Assembly: GCF_010015445.1 (NCBI RefSeq)
Contig: NC_053121.1
Span: forward strand, 29,407,434 to 29,471,433
Direction: 5' to 3'
Source of the DNA: Perca fluviatilis
Taxonomy: Eukaryota > Chordata > Actinopteri > Perciformes > Percidae
DNA: 64,000 bases
Positions within the stretch are counted from its first letter, which is position 1, and the number at the start of each line of letters is the position of its first letter. The translations under genes and the position numbers were made by a program. This document shows, one piece after another, positions 54,153 to 64,000 of this stretch. The notes below the pieces were generated by a model. It saw nothing but the letters and a program-made list of their open reading frames with translations, did not search any database and was not told the origin of the DNA.

Positions 54153-54213
<61 letters not shown>
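54153..54213. repeat. (TA)n microsatellite
   Basis: About 30 TA units. Confidence 0.97.
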
Positions 54214-54218
<5 letters not shown>

Positions 54219-56277
54219 TTAATATTCACATCCAAGTCCAGCATTAGTGATGCTGACCCATAAAAAAATAAAAGGTATGTACCAGTTTACTTTAAGTAAG
54301 TTTACAGATTTGATCATGAAGCTGAAAGGCAAGAACACAAACTGCTTTTAGTGTATGGAGAACTTACATATTTACAACTTAACATCTAGCACAACAATAG
54401 TTAAACATAAATTGGGACTTGTAGAGAAACTGGAAAAAGGTCAAAGCAACCAGGCGTACACACAGCGTTATAAATCTGACAAAAAAAAATTTGTATGCAT
54501 ATTTCTCTCACAGTTTTATACATCTGGCCCCAGGGTTCATTGCTCTCTTTGTAGTTCAGACTAAAAACAGGAGATAACAGAGGCTGTGACACAGCGGGAC
54601 TCCTCATCGGTCGGCTCAGTGTGAACTGTTTTCAGCAACACCTCAAGATGCATCTTTGTAGACAGAATATCCCATGCTGTGTTTCTTTTGTAGTATATAT
54701 AGTATATCTCTATGGTTGTACGCTTTTAGCCATCCTAAGGAGAGGGTCACCTGTCAATTGATCCCTGTTTTTGTTTTATTCACACAATCTGTTATTTGAA
54801 GTGCTATTAATTTACAACCTTTCTTTGAAGTGTTAAACTACAATGAGAGGAATACGAAAATGTAATCAAAGCAAGTAGTTATTGTTTGTCGGGATTGTAA
54901 CTACCTTATTGAGCACCTTTAATAACATTCTAGTTTGAAAAGAAAATAGTTCTTATATACAAAGATAGACAAATCAAGTGGGTATCTCAAATGTATAGTC
55001 TTCTTAGTACACATTCCCTCAACAGGGGAACAAAGAATGAATTTTGTACTGTAACTTTGGAGAATGTGGGCATGTGAATATCGTTTTAAAACTGACCTGA
55101 AAAAAAATGTGAACCTATCCATTCTGAATCACCTAAAAACGTCATTAGTAAATCCTGATGAATGTTATTTGTCATGTAAACAAAATATAGTCTTCATACA
55201 TGGTCCATTATTATTATATAGTTATATTATCTTCATTCTAATTCTGTAATACAAATGGTAACGAATCAAAATGTAACCTAAACAATCAGTACATCCCCTC
55301 AGTTGTTGCTCTCGCCTAAAGGGTACAGTGTGAGGTAGATTTTCAGTTATATTCAAAGGTTGGTTTTACTTGCAGGCCACCAATAATTTTTGGAGAGAAG
55401 GTGTTGAAATGTTGTGTATAGCGAGTCTCTCACCTCGGAGTGCAACGCCTCATATTTTCCTAAAAATTCAGCTTCAAGAGAAGCCAAGAATAGACCATTC
55501 AACATCAATGATACAACTTCAAATTGATCCCTGCTCTTTGTCTCGTTCCTCAAGAGGACACAGATCCACTTTTGGTCCCTGGTGTTCATGTCAAGAGGTT
55601 TGTCCGCTCTGCCATTCACTCAGGTAGCTTTTCAATCGGTTAATGATCTGTCCTGAAAATTTCGTGGCCGTCTCTGCGTATTTGGCCATAGGGTTAGGAT
55701 GATCCTCTTCCCTCCATCTATCTTCCCAGGGGTTTGAAATGATGATAATGCCACCCAGGCCCCCCTCCCGCTTTGCCATCAAACTCCCTAATGGCCCTCC
55801 TGGAGCACTGTTAAAAACATGAAAATCTTCACAGCATCATTCATTCGCAACTGAATGCTTCTATTTATCCTTTCATTCATTAGAGTTTCTTGGATGTCAC
55901 TAAAAAGATTCTCATCCTTGGTGCATCCAAATTGTTTGCTTAATTTGTTTTTGACTTACTTCACATGTGCACAAGTGTTGAGTTTAGTTTATGTCAAACA
56001 CATAGAAAGCACTGAGATGGAGATGCTTTTCTAAAATTGGATTGGGAACAACGAAAACATACATTGCTGTGACACCTACCTGTTATGATTGTACGCAATG
56101 CAACACCTCATGTGGGGAGTATTAAATTATTCAAAAAGAAAGTAATGGAGAGCAGCTGAGAAGATGAAAAAACTAAGAACTAAGAAGATGTGTATGGTGG
56201 CACAGGCCTTTGGTTTCCCTATCTCACAGTGAGTTTCCTGCCTGCCAAATTAATGCAACAAAATAGTATGCTCTTTA
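54214..56277. other. no gene seen; 2.1 kb
   Basis: AT-rich. On the minus strand, frames at 55353-55619 (88 codons) and 55591-55782 (63 codons) lie in different frames. The first ends with a KNYWWP phrase that loosely recalls an integrase zinc-binding region, but too little supports it. Confidence 0.4.
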
Positions 56278-56350
56278 GTTGTGGAGCAGCTCAGGCAGCA
56301 GAGCACAGTGCTAACATTGCCAGGGTCAGGGGTTTGATATCCACTAGGAT
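56278..56350 (+). mobile_element. tRNA-derived SINE head fragment
   Basis: GGAGCAGCTCAGGCAGCAGAG has an A-box-like core, and GGGTCAGGGGTTTGATATCC has a B-box-like core about the right distance away. No SINE body or A-rich tail follows, and cloverleaf pairing is not evident, so this is a fragment and not a tRNA gene. Confidence 0.45.
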
Positions 56351-58400
56351 ACTACACGTGTACTGTGTTTTAGCAAGTTATGCTTATGTTAAAAAAGGAA
56401 ATGTTGGAAAGTAGTGATCTTTGAGTTGCAGAACAGTGGAGGAAATAAAAAGTTTAGTTTGAAGATGTTTTCTTGACAGTGTTCTGCTGCTGAGGAAAAA
56501 GGCAGCAAAGTGGGCACTGTAATTGACAGGTCGAGTTTATTGCTGAGTTATTTATGAAGTCTTGATTGCTCCCCAGACAGCTAAGTAATGATGTGAAAGT
56601 TATTTATTGTGGCTGGATATGTATAATAGGGTTGACTAGTTCAGGTATAGTGGTGTAGCATTAGCATATTGTCAGTAATTACATGTGAGAGAATGGGCTA
56701 CTGTATTTCACAAGGCCTAATCATTGAGCTGCTCTAGTCCCATGGCGTTCAGGTTACTGGCTTAATGCCTTGATTATGTTTTCCTTTATTGCTTCTCCAC
56801 TATGTGGGTATTCCCTATTGATTGAAAATATGTACTTTTACGTGTTTGCTGGATTAGAATGTCATTAACCACCAAGTACAATAAAAAGGTACATGATTTA
56901 TTTTCCTGGTGGCCCAGCACCAGTACATTTGATATATCGAGAACTTTTTCAAATTTTATTTACCAGTATGTATAGACTGTTAACCTTTATTAGTGGAATG
57001 GGTGCAAGCTGTAAAAGTACCATTACTGGAAATAAAGTGTAACCCATATATTTAATGATTACCTCATGGTACAGCATTTCAGCCAATAGGTTTTTATTTA
57101 TTTTTCTTTTTAAAAATCTAGGTCCTCTGTTATTCCTATCATAAAACAATGCCTTAAATCTGTATCTATATTGATTTAAACATGAAATTTCATATGCACC
57201 ATATGTCCCATCAAGGTGCTTTTTCTATATACACCCTAAACAATCAGCAGCTACACCACCCACAAGAAGTGTGATTCTGAGAGAAATCTGCTGAGCCTAT
57301 AACAATATAAAGAGTCTGCCTCACACATCACTTTTGCACATACTGCAGCACTCCATTTCCCTACTGTGGGCCAAACAAACATGCTATGCAGGCTTCGGAC
57401 AGGGAGGGGTGTAATACCAGGAGGAAAAGAACAAAGATCTTCAGATAGTAAAGCCTGTCTGAATTGAAAAATATGTTCTACTGTACATCATACTCGGCAG
57501 TCAGTGGTCTGAGGATGTTCAAATATGGCCAGAGTTTACTGACATACAGTATATAGGCTTACTGTATGTTTCTTATTTCACATCAGGGAAGTCCGATAAA
57601 CAAAGCTGTAACACAATTACCAAAGCATAAAGGCACCCAAGAGCCTAGATACGTCATATCAGCAAAGTCACGACAACTTCAGTCAGTAAGGAAGCCAATA
57701 TGGAGTCACTGAGTAGTCTAAGTGTCTAAGTTACAATTTTACCCTTAAATATAACATGAAAAACAAAATGGCAACTACATGTCCAAGTTTTGACAACAAA
57801 CTCGCACTGTCTCTCTAAATTGCAATGGTCCATTTGCTACACTCTTTAGCCTTCGGCAATCTGTAAAAACTTAAGCCTCACTTCCTCCTGAATCCATTTG
57901 TTCAGTCAATTGCACAACAACCCTTTAACATTTAACACATTTTGTTTTTCTTTTTTGTAAATGCACCACTGGCAAATGCTGAATGTTTGTATCTTTGTCA
58001 CACAGGAAAAAGACACCATGATGACATGACAGAACATGTATTACCTGCTTGCATATGACAGCAATCCATTATAATAAATGCATGCTCCCTGCTTTTTAGC
58101 TTGGTTAGTTAGTTAAGCTTTATAAATTCAGAAAATATCATTAAAAATTAAGATCTTTTTTGCGAGAGTGACCCAAGAACAAATTGCATAGTCACAAGAT
58201 CACAACCAGATGAGGACGCTATACATATATTTATTTGGTAAAAATTATAATTACCAAAAAGAAGACATGCACTTTGATTTCTATTCAGCGGATGTTGAAA
58301 TAACAAGAGCAAAAAGTAAACTTTATTGCTAACATTAGAAAGTGGAAACAAGTGGAAGCTAGCTTACTAAGTGAAATAACAACCGATGGGTCTTCCCAAA
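56351..58400. other. no gene seen; 2.0 kb
   Basis: AT-rich. The interval 56470-56780 is free of repeats and could be conserved non-coding sequence; nothing in the sequence alone proves it. Confidence 0.4.
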
Positions 58401-58640
58401 TGCAGTGTTTCCCAAACATAGGTTCTACTTGGGCGCACCACCCAGGTAGATTGAGACCCGCCCAGGTAGATAAAATCCAAATTAATATATATATTTTTTT
58501 TACAACGCACACAGACCAGCTGCTTCCAGCCCCTCCCCCTTCTGAAGGGTTGCGCCGCGTGCATGACACATTCACATCAGGCTCAGAGGCTATCGTTAGT
58601 AGTAGCATTCGGCTGTTGGTCTTGCCGTGGGATTAACTTT
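58401..58640 (+). mobile_element. fragment of a hAT-like element end
   Basis: TGCAGTGTTTCCCAAACATA followed by GGGCGCACCACCCAGGTAGA resembles the left end of a common fish hAT-like family (CAGTGTTTCCCA…). A GC-rich body follows. I see no matching right end, so it is truncated or its right edge has decayed. Confidence 0.45.
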
Positions 58641-58955
58641 TAGATAGCCTTAGTCTTATATAATTGAACTGGAGTTAGGAGGAGAAAGTGTTGAGATTTA
58701 CAGTCTGTATGGATCATCTGTATCATCTTTCAGTCCCTCCAGGATTTTGCGGCCTTTTTGAGATTTTTCCTAGTAACCTTACCAAAAAGGCTCAGGATAC
58801 TGCAAATGTTGGTATAATATGAAAATGGCTGGTGGATTTAAGACAGAAAATAACAATTTATTGAATGAATCAAATTTGAACATATAAGTCAGTGGCTTGT
58901 GGATCTTTACATTGTTAGTTCATTTCCTATCCTGGCCTGGGACACACATTCATAC

Positions 58956-59511
58956 TAGAGCTGAAGATCTTTGCCCGAACCCGACGGGATCCGACGGGTT
59001 CGGTCGGGTTCGGGCTTAATTTCTATTATTTTTCACGGGCTCGGGCTTGCGCTTCGGGCTGCATGGTATATGAGCGGTCAGCTGATGCGTTTCGATTAGC
59101 GTGAAAATGGATCCTGAGGAGGTGAAACGGAGGCTGGTATCTGGAGGACTTAATTAATTTCTATGTTCCAACTTCCAAGTGGCCTATAGCCTCCATTATT
59201 CATGAATAAATTATGTTAAAAAATTTATAAATGACAATTTTTTTACGAAAGACAAAGGAGCTGTGTGCGTGCGGCGTAGTCTCTTTTTTCTTTCTCTCCC
59301 TTTTCCGCCGAGTGGTGCGTGTGCCCGCTCGCGGTGCGAAGCGTGTGTCCGACACTCTAATGATGCTGATAGACGGCCTTTACAGTCGGGCTGTAAACGG
59401 GTTCGGGCTTTTAAAAAGCTGTCAATCAAAATGTACGGGTCGGGCTCGGGCCGAACTCTGTCGGGCTCGGGCGTTTTCGGGCCGAACTTTTAAGGCCCGA
59501 TTACAGCTCTA
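58956..59511 (+). mobile_element. hAT deletion derivative nested in family B, 556 bp
   Basis: The ends TAGAGCTGAAGATC and CGATTACAGCTCTA are inverted repeats, with a perfect 8-bp target duplication ATTCATAC (58948-58955 and 59512-59519). Subterminal regions are rich in CGGGCTCGGG / CCCGAACCCGAC units, giving a GC content far above the surroundings. Uninterrupted relatives of the target exist in family B copies near 5590, 15350 and 52590. The first residues of a transposase-like frame remain at 59107. Confidence 0.95.
59107..59157 (+). pseudogene. transposase N-terminus remnant, 16 codons
   Basis: An ATG-started frame reading MDPEEVKRRLVSGGLN and then a stop, placed about 150 bases inside the left end of the nested hAT. 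A start of the M-D-x-E-E-V-x-R-R-L type would suit a transposase N-terminal helix, but 16 residues are too few for certainty. If correct, the element lost the rest of the gene by internal deletion. Confidence 0.4.
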
Positions 59512-60118
59512 ATTCATACAGTTTGATAAAGCTCTTATTGGACTTTAACTTATCATTGCACTTACAATAACGAGCGTAGCTGTCCTCAATTTAGGTCATC
59601 ATGTACGTCTCATCTCCGGTTTTTCCTGCATCCACCATGTGTGTTTGTGTGTGTGCGTGTGGCAGTCGCGGAGGGAACTGAACAGCAGCCCCGCCCGCTG
59701 CAGAGAGCCGACAGGATTGAAACAGCAGCAGCCTTAAGCGTCTTTAGAGTGAAACATTTTTCCAGCGGACTTTGATGTTAAAATGTATACAGGTTGGAAG
59801 AACGGTCTGAAATGTTTTGCACAGTCTTTTGCTGTACGTTTTGTTGGTAAATGCGAGATGTTCGAGTCACACACTTCATATCAGAAACAAGGAAATAAAT
59901 TTGGCGACGTACATGTGTTCTCACTCCCGCTTGGTCATTGCTCTCAGACTCACACACTGACGCAAAGTCTGGCACGTGGGACTGCTGGGATTGGTTGAAA
60001 TCGCGGGAAACTCCGGTTATTGGTCAAATTCACGGTGATTGGTTGAATTTCCGCGAATTGTTGCGATTGTGACATCGCAAAATCCTGGAGGGACGGATCT
60101 TTTAGTCTGATTTGTTTA

Positions 60119-60480
60119 GGCAAGGCAAGGCAAGGCAAGGCAAGGCAATTTTATTTATATAGCACATTTCAGCACAAGGCAACTCAAAGTGCTTTACACA
60201 AATCATCAATCATTAAAGAACAAATAGCAAAATAGGGAGTAAAATAAGAATAAAAATAGTAATGAATACAAATTTAAAACCATTGAAGATACATAAATAA
60301 AAATATAGTTCAGTATAAAAAAATCCAAAAATAAAATTTACAATTCCGTATTAAAATTGTATACGAAATAAAATACAAGAATAAAATTCACTGTTCGATA
60401 AAAGAATTAACAAAAAGCCTTAGTAAGTAAGGTCTTCAGCCTTGATTTAAAAGAGCTGATATTGAAAGAGTATTAAAGAG
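60119..60480 (+). mobile_element. dispersed retroelement-like repeat with (GGCAA)6
   Basis: Six GGCAA units (60119-60148) lead into TTTTATTTATATAGCACATT, AGCACAAGGCAACTCAAAGT and GCTTTACACAAATCATC, then an A-rich body and TCTTCAGCCTTGATTTAAAA. I recognise this order from a very abundant fish repeat, probably the 3' region of a non-LTR retrotransposon read in reverse, but I cannot fix its class. Confidence 0.55.
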
Positions 60481-60588
60481 TTTAATATGTAAATAGTTAT
60501 TTCTTTTAAAATGATCTGTCAATGTTATGTAATAGTTCATAAACCTTCGTTTGACTAATTTATTACTTAACCCAGCCATCACGCGCCG

Positions 60589-60636
60589 CCACATCCTGCG
60601 CCACCTACCACCACATCCTGCGCCACCTACCACCAC
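60589..60636. repeat. 22-bp tandem duplication
   Basis: The unit CACATCCTGCGCCACCTACC plus AC is present twice in a row, with the start of a third. Confidence 0.85.
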
Positions 60637-61847
60637 AAGTAAATTCAACCTGTGGGAAAACACTGAAATGCTAACCATGTGCTTGCTGAAAAAGTGCCTT
60701 GTGAAATGCCTATATCAACGTTTCTTTGCTATACTATGACGTGCTCGACTAGTAGCTCACCACAGAAGTTGACAGCTCGTCTCCTAGCAACACCATCCCT
60801 TAAATGTTCGGCAACTGTTGCAAAGGGAAATGCCCACCCAGAGGCCTGAAGCCTGGATGCTATTTCCACAAATATGTCTAAACACTGTAAGTTGCAGTAT
60901 CATTATAGTTTATATTTCCTTTCACAAAAAGTGAGCAGAATGCAAATGTCAATTTGACTTTAAATGCAGAATTACTTTCATGGTGGGAAGTTTTAGATGC
61001 TACTTGTGACACCATGCACATATTCAAGCATGAACACAACAAATACCCATAAGCACACAAACATCCACACACAAACTTGAATGCCACACTGAGCTGATCG
61101 CCCTGTGCAAACAAACCTGTTGCTGCATTCAAATGTCAGATCGTCTCACCGGGACGCTCTCTTTAACAGACATATGCAACCCTCCAATTTGCCTGTGGCC
61201 ACTTCTGGCTATTTTCTCTTCTGTTAATTGCTTGAGGCAATCACTAACATCTTGCTTCTTTTTTCTCTGGTATTAGAGGGGCATGGGGCCCTAAAGATGT
61301 ACCAGCCTCCCCTGATGCAGATATAATATCAAACAGACACACCAGGGAGTCCTACAAGTGACACATTCATAAATGTCTTAAAATGATCTCACTAAATATG
61401 ATCAAAAATGCTGTTTTTATGCATCAAATGGGATTTTTGTATATTACAGTAAATACATTGGTAAAATGTTGTATTTTCAACTTTCAACTTGTCTGGTGCT
61501 TGTGGACAACCTTGATCAGACAAATGATTTTGTCCTGTTACCGGTCTGTACAGTGACAAAGAACACAGAGACATGGTTGTCAAGGCAACATGGTTATAGA
61601 AGGCAAAAGGCACACACACACACACACACGTCAATGACAGCCTTGCCTGGCTTGAGGATATTCAATCTGTGAGGACTCTGGCAGCATTACAGTATTGTTA
61701 GCAAGGCTAAAGCTATGGCCTCGCAGCACAGGGGACTCATGGGCTGGGAGACGTGACACACAAGAGACACAGACACACAAAGGCACTGCATCTGTTCAGC
61801 ATGTTGCAGCCACCAACGCAAACATTGAGTGCACGTGCAAAAAAATC
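60637..61847. other. no gene seen
   Basis: AT-rich sequence, with a short CA repeat at 61611-61629. No exon recognised. Confidence 0.5.
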
Positions 61848-61850
61848 AAA

Positions 61851-62964
61851 GGGCCCTATTTTAACGATCTGAAACGCAAGTATGAAACGCAAAACGCAAG
61901 TAGCTTTGTGGGCGGATCTCGGGCGCTGTTGCTATTATACCGGCGGGATAAATGACTCTTGCGTCCGACGCAAATCTAAAATAGGTTGGTCTGAAGTAGC
62001 TAGGTGTGGTTTGGGCGTAACGTGCAATAAACCAATCAGAGCGTCATTTCACATTCCCTTTAAGAGCAGGGGCGCTTGTTCCATGGCGGATTGCTATTAT
62101 GCGGCCGGTTGCCTGGCGACGCCAGCGGGAGCTGCCGATGCGAGATGCGGCAAAGTAATAAATGCCCGTCTTGGCTGGGTGGCGATGTTGCTGCGGCCTC
62201 TCGGGGGCATCTCCTCAAGTCTGGAGAGGATTGCTGCAGCAATGGAGCGTGGGCCTCCAAACGCACCACCTGCACCTGCTGTGCCCCTTCCTCTTCCCCC
62301 CACTCCATCTCCGTCCACCCGCTCCATCAGGAGCGCATCGCGCATTACTCCCGGACCAGATTCCGCCGGACTGTCCAATCCCACCGTAGTTCAACATCAC
62401 GTCTCCTTAAGTCCTCTAATATTTCCTCATTTATGTCATCAACACATCCATGATTCATGGAAATGTGTAAAACACAACAAGCCACAAAGAATGCTGCGAC
62501 TTTTTGAGGACTGTAAGTGCCTCCTGATCTATCCAAACACATGAAGCGCATTTTCAGTAATATTTTTCTTTGTAATTATGTATGGTTTTCAAAAATGGGA
62601 ACTGCTGTATATGAGAGAAGTGTATGCGCGTTGTGCACACGCTACATTATGGCCAAGCATGCGCCCCTAAAATAGCATCTGAATAACGCGCTACTGACTT
62701 TAGACTAGCGCCACTGACTTTAGACCAGGTTTTTCCTGGTCAGTGGCGGAATTGTTTTCTGAAACTGCAGAATAGCACAAAGTAACGTTTGCGCCGGAAC
62801 ACGCCTTCTCTTTTCGCTGAACCGCCCCCAGGTGCGCAAATACATTCCCTAATTTACCGACGTGTGTCTGTGGAGGGAAAAGTCCGCTGTGCGTCGGGTG
62901 CAAAATAGGAATGATACATGCGTCGGTGTACAAAGGCAATTGCGCTGAGTGCAAGATAGGGCCC
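61851..62964 (+). mobile_element. Harbinger-like element, 1.11 kb
   Basis: The ends GGGCCCTATTTTAACG and TGCAAGATAGGGCCC are inverted repeats, bordered by AAA on both sides (61848-61850 and 62965-62967), a possible 3-bp target duplication. GGGCCCTATTTTA ends with GCGCAA/TTGCGC subterminal motifs are, to my knowledge, typical of a large fish PIF/Harbinger group. It is GC-rich and holds a 153-codon frame (62083-62544). No DDE transposase frame is present. Confidence 0.75.
62083..62544 (+). pseudogene. Harbinger accessory (Myb/SANT-like) protein remnant
   Basis: The ATG at 62083 opens a 153-residue frame beginning MADCYYAAGCLATPAG. It includes a helical-looking stretch GGISSSLERIAAAMERG and a Pro/Ser-rich middle. 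Harbinger elements carry a second gene for a Myb/SANT-like DNA-binding protein. The SLERIAAAMER phrase recalls the C-terminal helix of such proteins, but no three-helix Myb domain (with its spaced tryptophans) is visible, so the copy looks internally deleted. A CCAAT box lies at 62032. The same frame stays open upstream to 61882; I prefer 62083 because the upstream part is subterminal repeat. Confidence 0.4.
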
Positions 62965-62967
62965 AAA

Positions 62968-64000
62968 GTGTTACTCAAGTGGTATTAAGCCATGCAGATC
63001 ATTTGCCCCGGTACTTTCAGATCTTTACCACTGAGGTTTCTGCACCAGCCCAGTTAGGTTGACGTGAATGGGAATGGGACGTGAATATTTTTTGTCATTT
63101 ATGTAAAAGTTGTGTTGACAAACTTAACAGCATAATAAGTCATAAGACTATAATAACTGTTTAAGGTTATTGTGGTCATAGCTAAAGTTCATATGGTTAA
63201 AGGCAGGCCTATCCTCCATAAATACGTTTATATGCTACTAATTTGTTTTGCCAATATATTTTGAAGGAAACAAAATGATTGTGTGAATTATGTTCGCTGG
63301 CTAAAAAAAATTTACTACATTTTCAAGTTTTCTCAACACCCAATTCACTTGCAGTTTCTTTGACTCTTGCACTGTTGGTTGTTTGTACTGCAGGAATATT
63401 GTTACAGAAAGTGGAAGTCACACCGGTAAGGGGCAGCTAATCCCCCCCCCCCACCACCCCCCACACCGAAATGGCTCACTGAAATACAGATCCTTCAAAA
63501 CTGTAAAATTTAGTTTGAAGTTGTACAGCCATACAATACTTTGTGTAGATGTATGCTGTTCACAGAGAGAGTGAACTTTTCAAGCGAGTTCATTCAGTCT
63601 AAAGAGTAAAGATGCAAGTAAGCAAGTAGATTGAGCTGTGCTCTCTCATATTGATTTTGTTAATTTGGTTTTTGTTACTCCACTGCTGAGGTACAAAGTG
63701 AAACACTCAAATAGGGGAAGTTAGTTAGTTCGTTGGGAACTTCATTGTGCACAATGTGGAAAATTGTCTTCGGCTTCAATACACAGCATTATCAACAACA
63801 CAAGACTTCATGAAGACAGACAAACCAAATAGCATCAAACAAACACAATTTTAAAAGGACTTCCAAAAACTTCAAAGAGATGGTGTGCATTGTCTAAAAT
63901 GTTTAAGGCCAACATCGATAGTGGGAAAGAGAAATGGAGTATGTTTTGTCTAAGGCTAGACTCAAACAAAAACTAACAGTTTGATGTTAGACACCTGATC
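62968..64000. other. no gene seen
   Basis: AT-rich sequence to the window end. A C-rich run lies at 63442-63466. No element ends or exons recognised. Confidence 0.5.

Larger units (their letters stand above)
58731..60096 (-). mobile_element. family B TIR element, copy 2, host of a nested hAT
   Basis: The left end CAGTCCCTCCAGGATTTTGC and right end GCAAAATCCTGGAGGGACGG are inverted repeats. A short direct repeat ATCTTT borders both sides (58725-58730 and 60097-60102), perhaps the rest of an 8-bp duplication. This copy defines the family's two termini. It is in the opposite orientation to copies 1 and 4. Without the 556-bp insertion and one 8-bp duplicate it measures about 802 bases. Non-coding; the CAG-type end suggests hAT. 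Confidence 0.82.

Noticed and set aside
55353..55782. Minus-strand frames with a KNYWWP phrase, possibly an integrase zinc-binding region
   Set aside because: Two short pieces in different frames, no spaced His and Cys residues and no catalytic core; too weak to call a retroelement.
56278..56350. Possible tRNA gene (A-box and B-box-like sequences)
   Set aside because: No cloverleaf pairing or intact acceptor stem could be seen; better explained as a SINE head fragment. The same applies at 2009-2175 and 45936-46085.
61882..62544. Full 220-codon frame as a single gene
   Set aside because: The part before 62083 is subterminal transposon sequence; only the frame from 62083 has any protein-like character.

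Overview
This window looks like non-coding nuclear DNA from a ray-finned fish, probably a percomorph teleost. The base composition is AT-rich. There are many long CA/GT and GA microsatellites, tRNA-derived SINE pieces of a type I know from spiny-rayed fishes, and a dense load of short non-autonomous DNA transposons with hAT-like and Harbinger-like ends. I found no convincing host protein-coding exon, no tRNA or rRNA gene, no CRISPR array and no bacterial-type operon. Nearly all open reading frames are chance frames, microsatellite translations or transposon remnants. The window is best read as an intergenic region or a very long intron.

Layout. 0-2.2 kb: a ~1 kb terminal-inverted-repeat element abutting a ~220 bp relative of a 1.6 kb element at 21.6 kb, then a SINE-like piece. 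5.0-5.9, 15.1-15.7, 52.0-52.8 and 58.7-60.1 kb: four members of one TIR family (called family B here) with CCAAT-rich ends. 14.6-15.8 kb: a hAT-like element with a perfect 8-bp target duplication that carries a block of family B. 19 kb: the 3' end of a LINE-like repeat. 23.4 kb: a foldback element. 28.1 kb: a 485-bp hAT-like MITE. 28.8-29.1 kb: a 21-bp minisatellite. 32.0-36.1 kb: a transposon cluster with three levels of nesting. 41.8-43.2, 47.1-47.9 and 48.1-50.2 kb: further TIR elements, the last carrying a nested TTAA-flanked element and a 22-bp perfect hairpin. 53.3 kb: a foldback MITE. 58.96-59.51 kb: a hAT inserted in family B with a perfect target duplication. 61.85-62.96 kb: a Harbinger-like element. 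The remaining stretches are unique-looking AT-rich sequence, some of which could be conserved non-coding DNA.

The most informative signals are the nested insertions, whose duplicated target sites fix an order of events, and four deletion-derived transposons that still keep the start codon and first residues of a parent protein: hAT transposase-like at 33.03 and 59.11 kb, a RecQ-like helicase with a Walker A motif at 35.23-35.42 kb, and a Harbinger accessory-protein-like frame at 62.08 kb. Superfamily names are inferred from terminal sequence, target-duplication length and remembered family features, with no database search.
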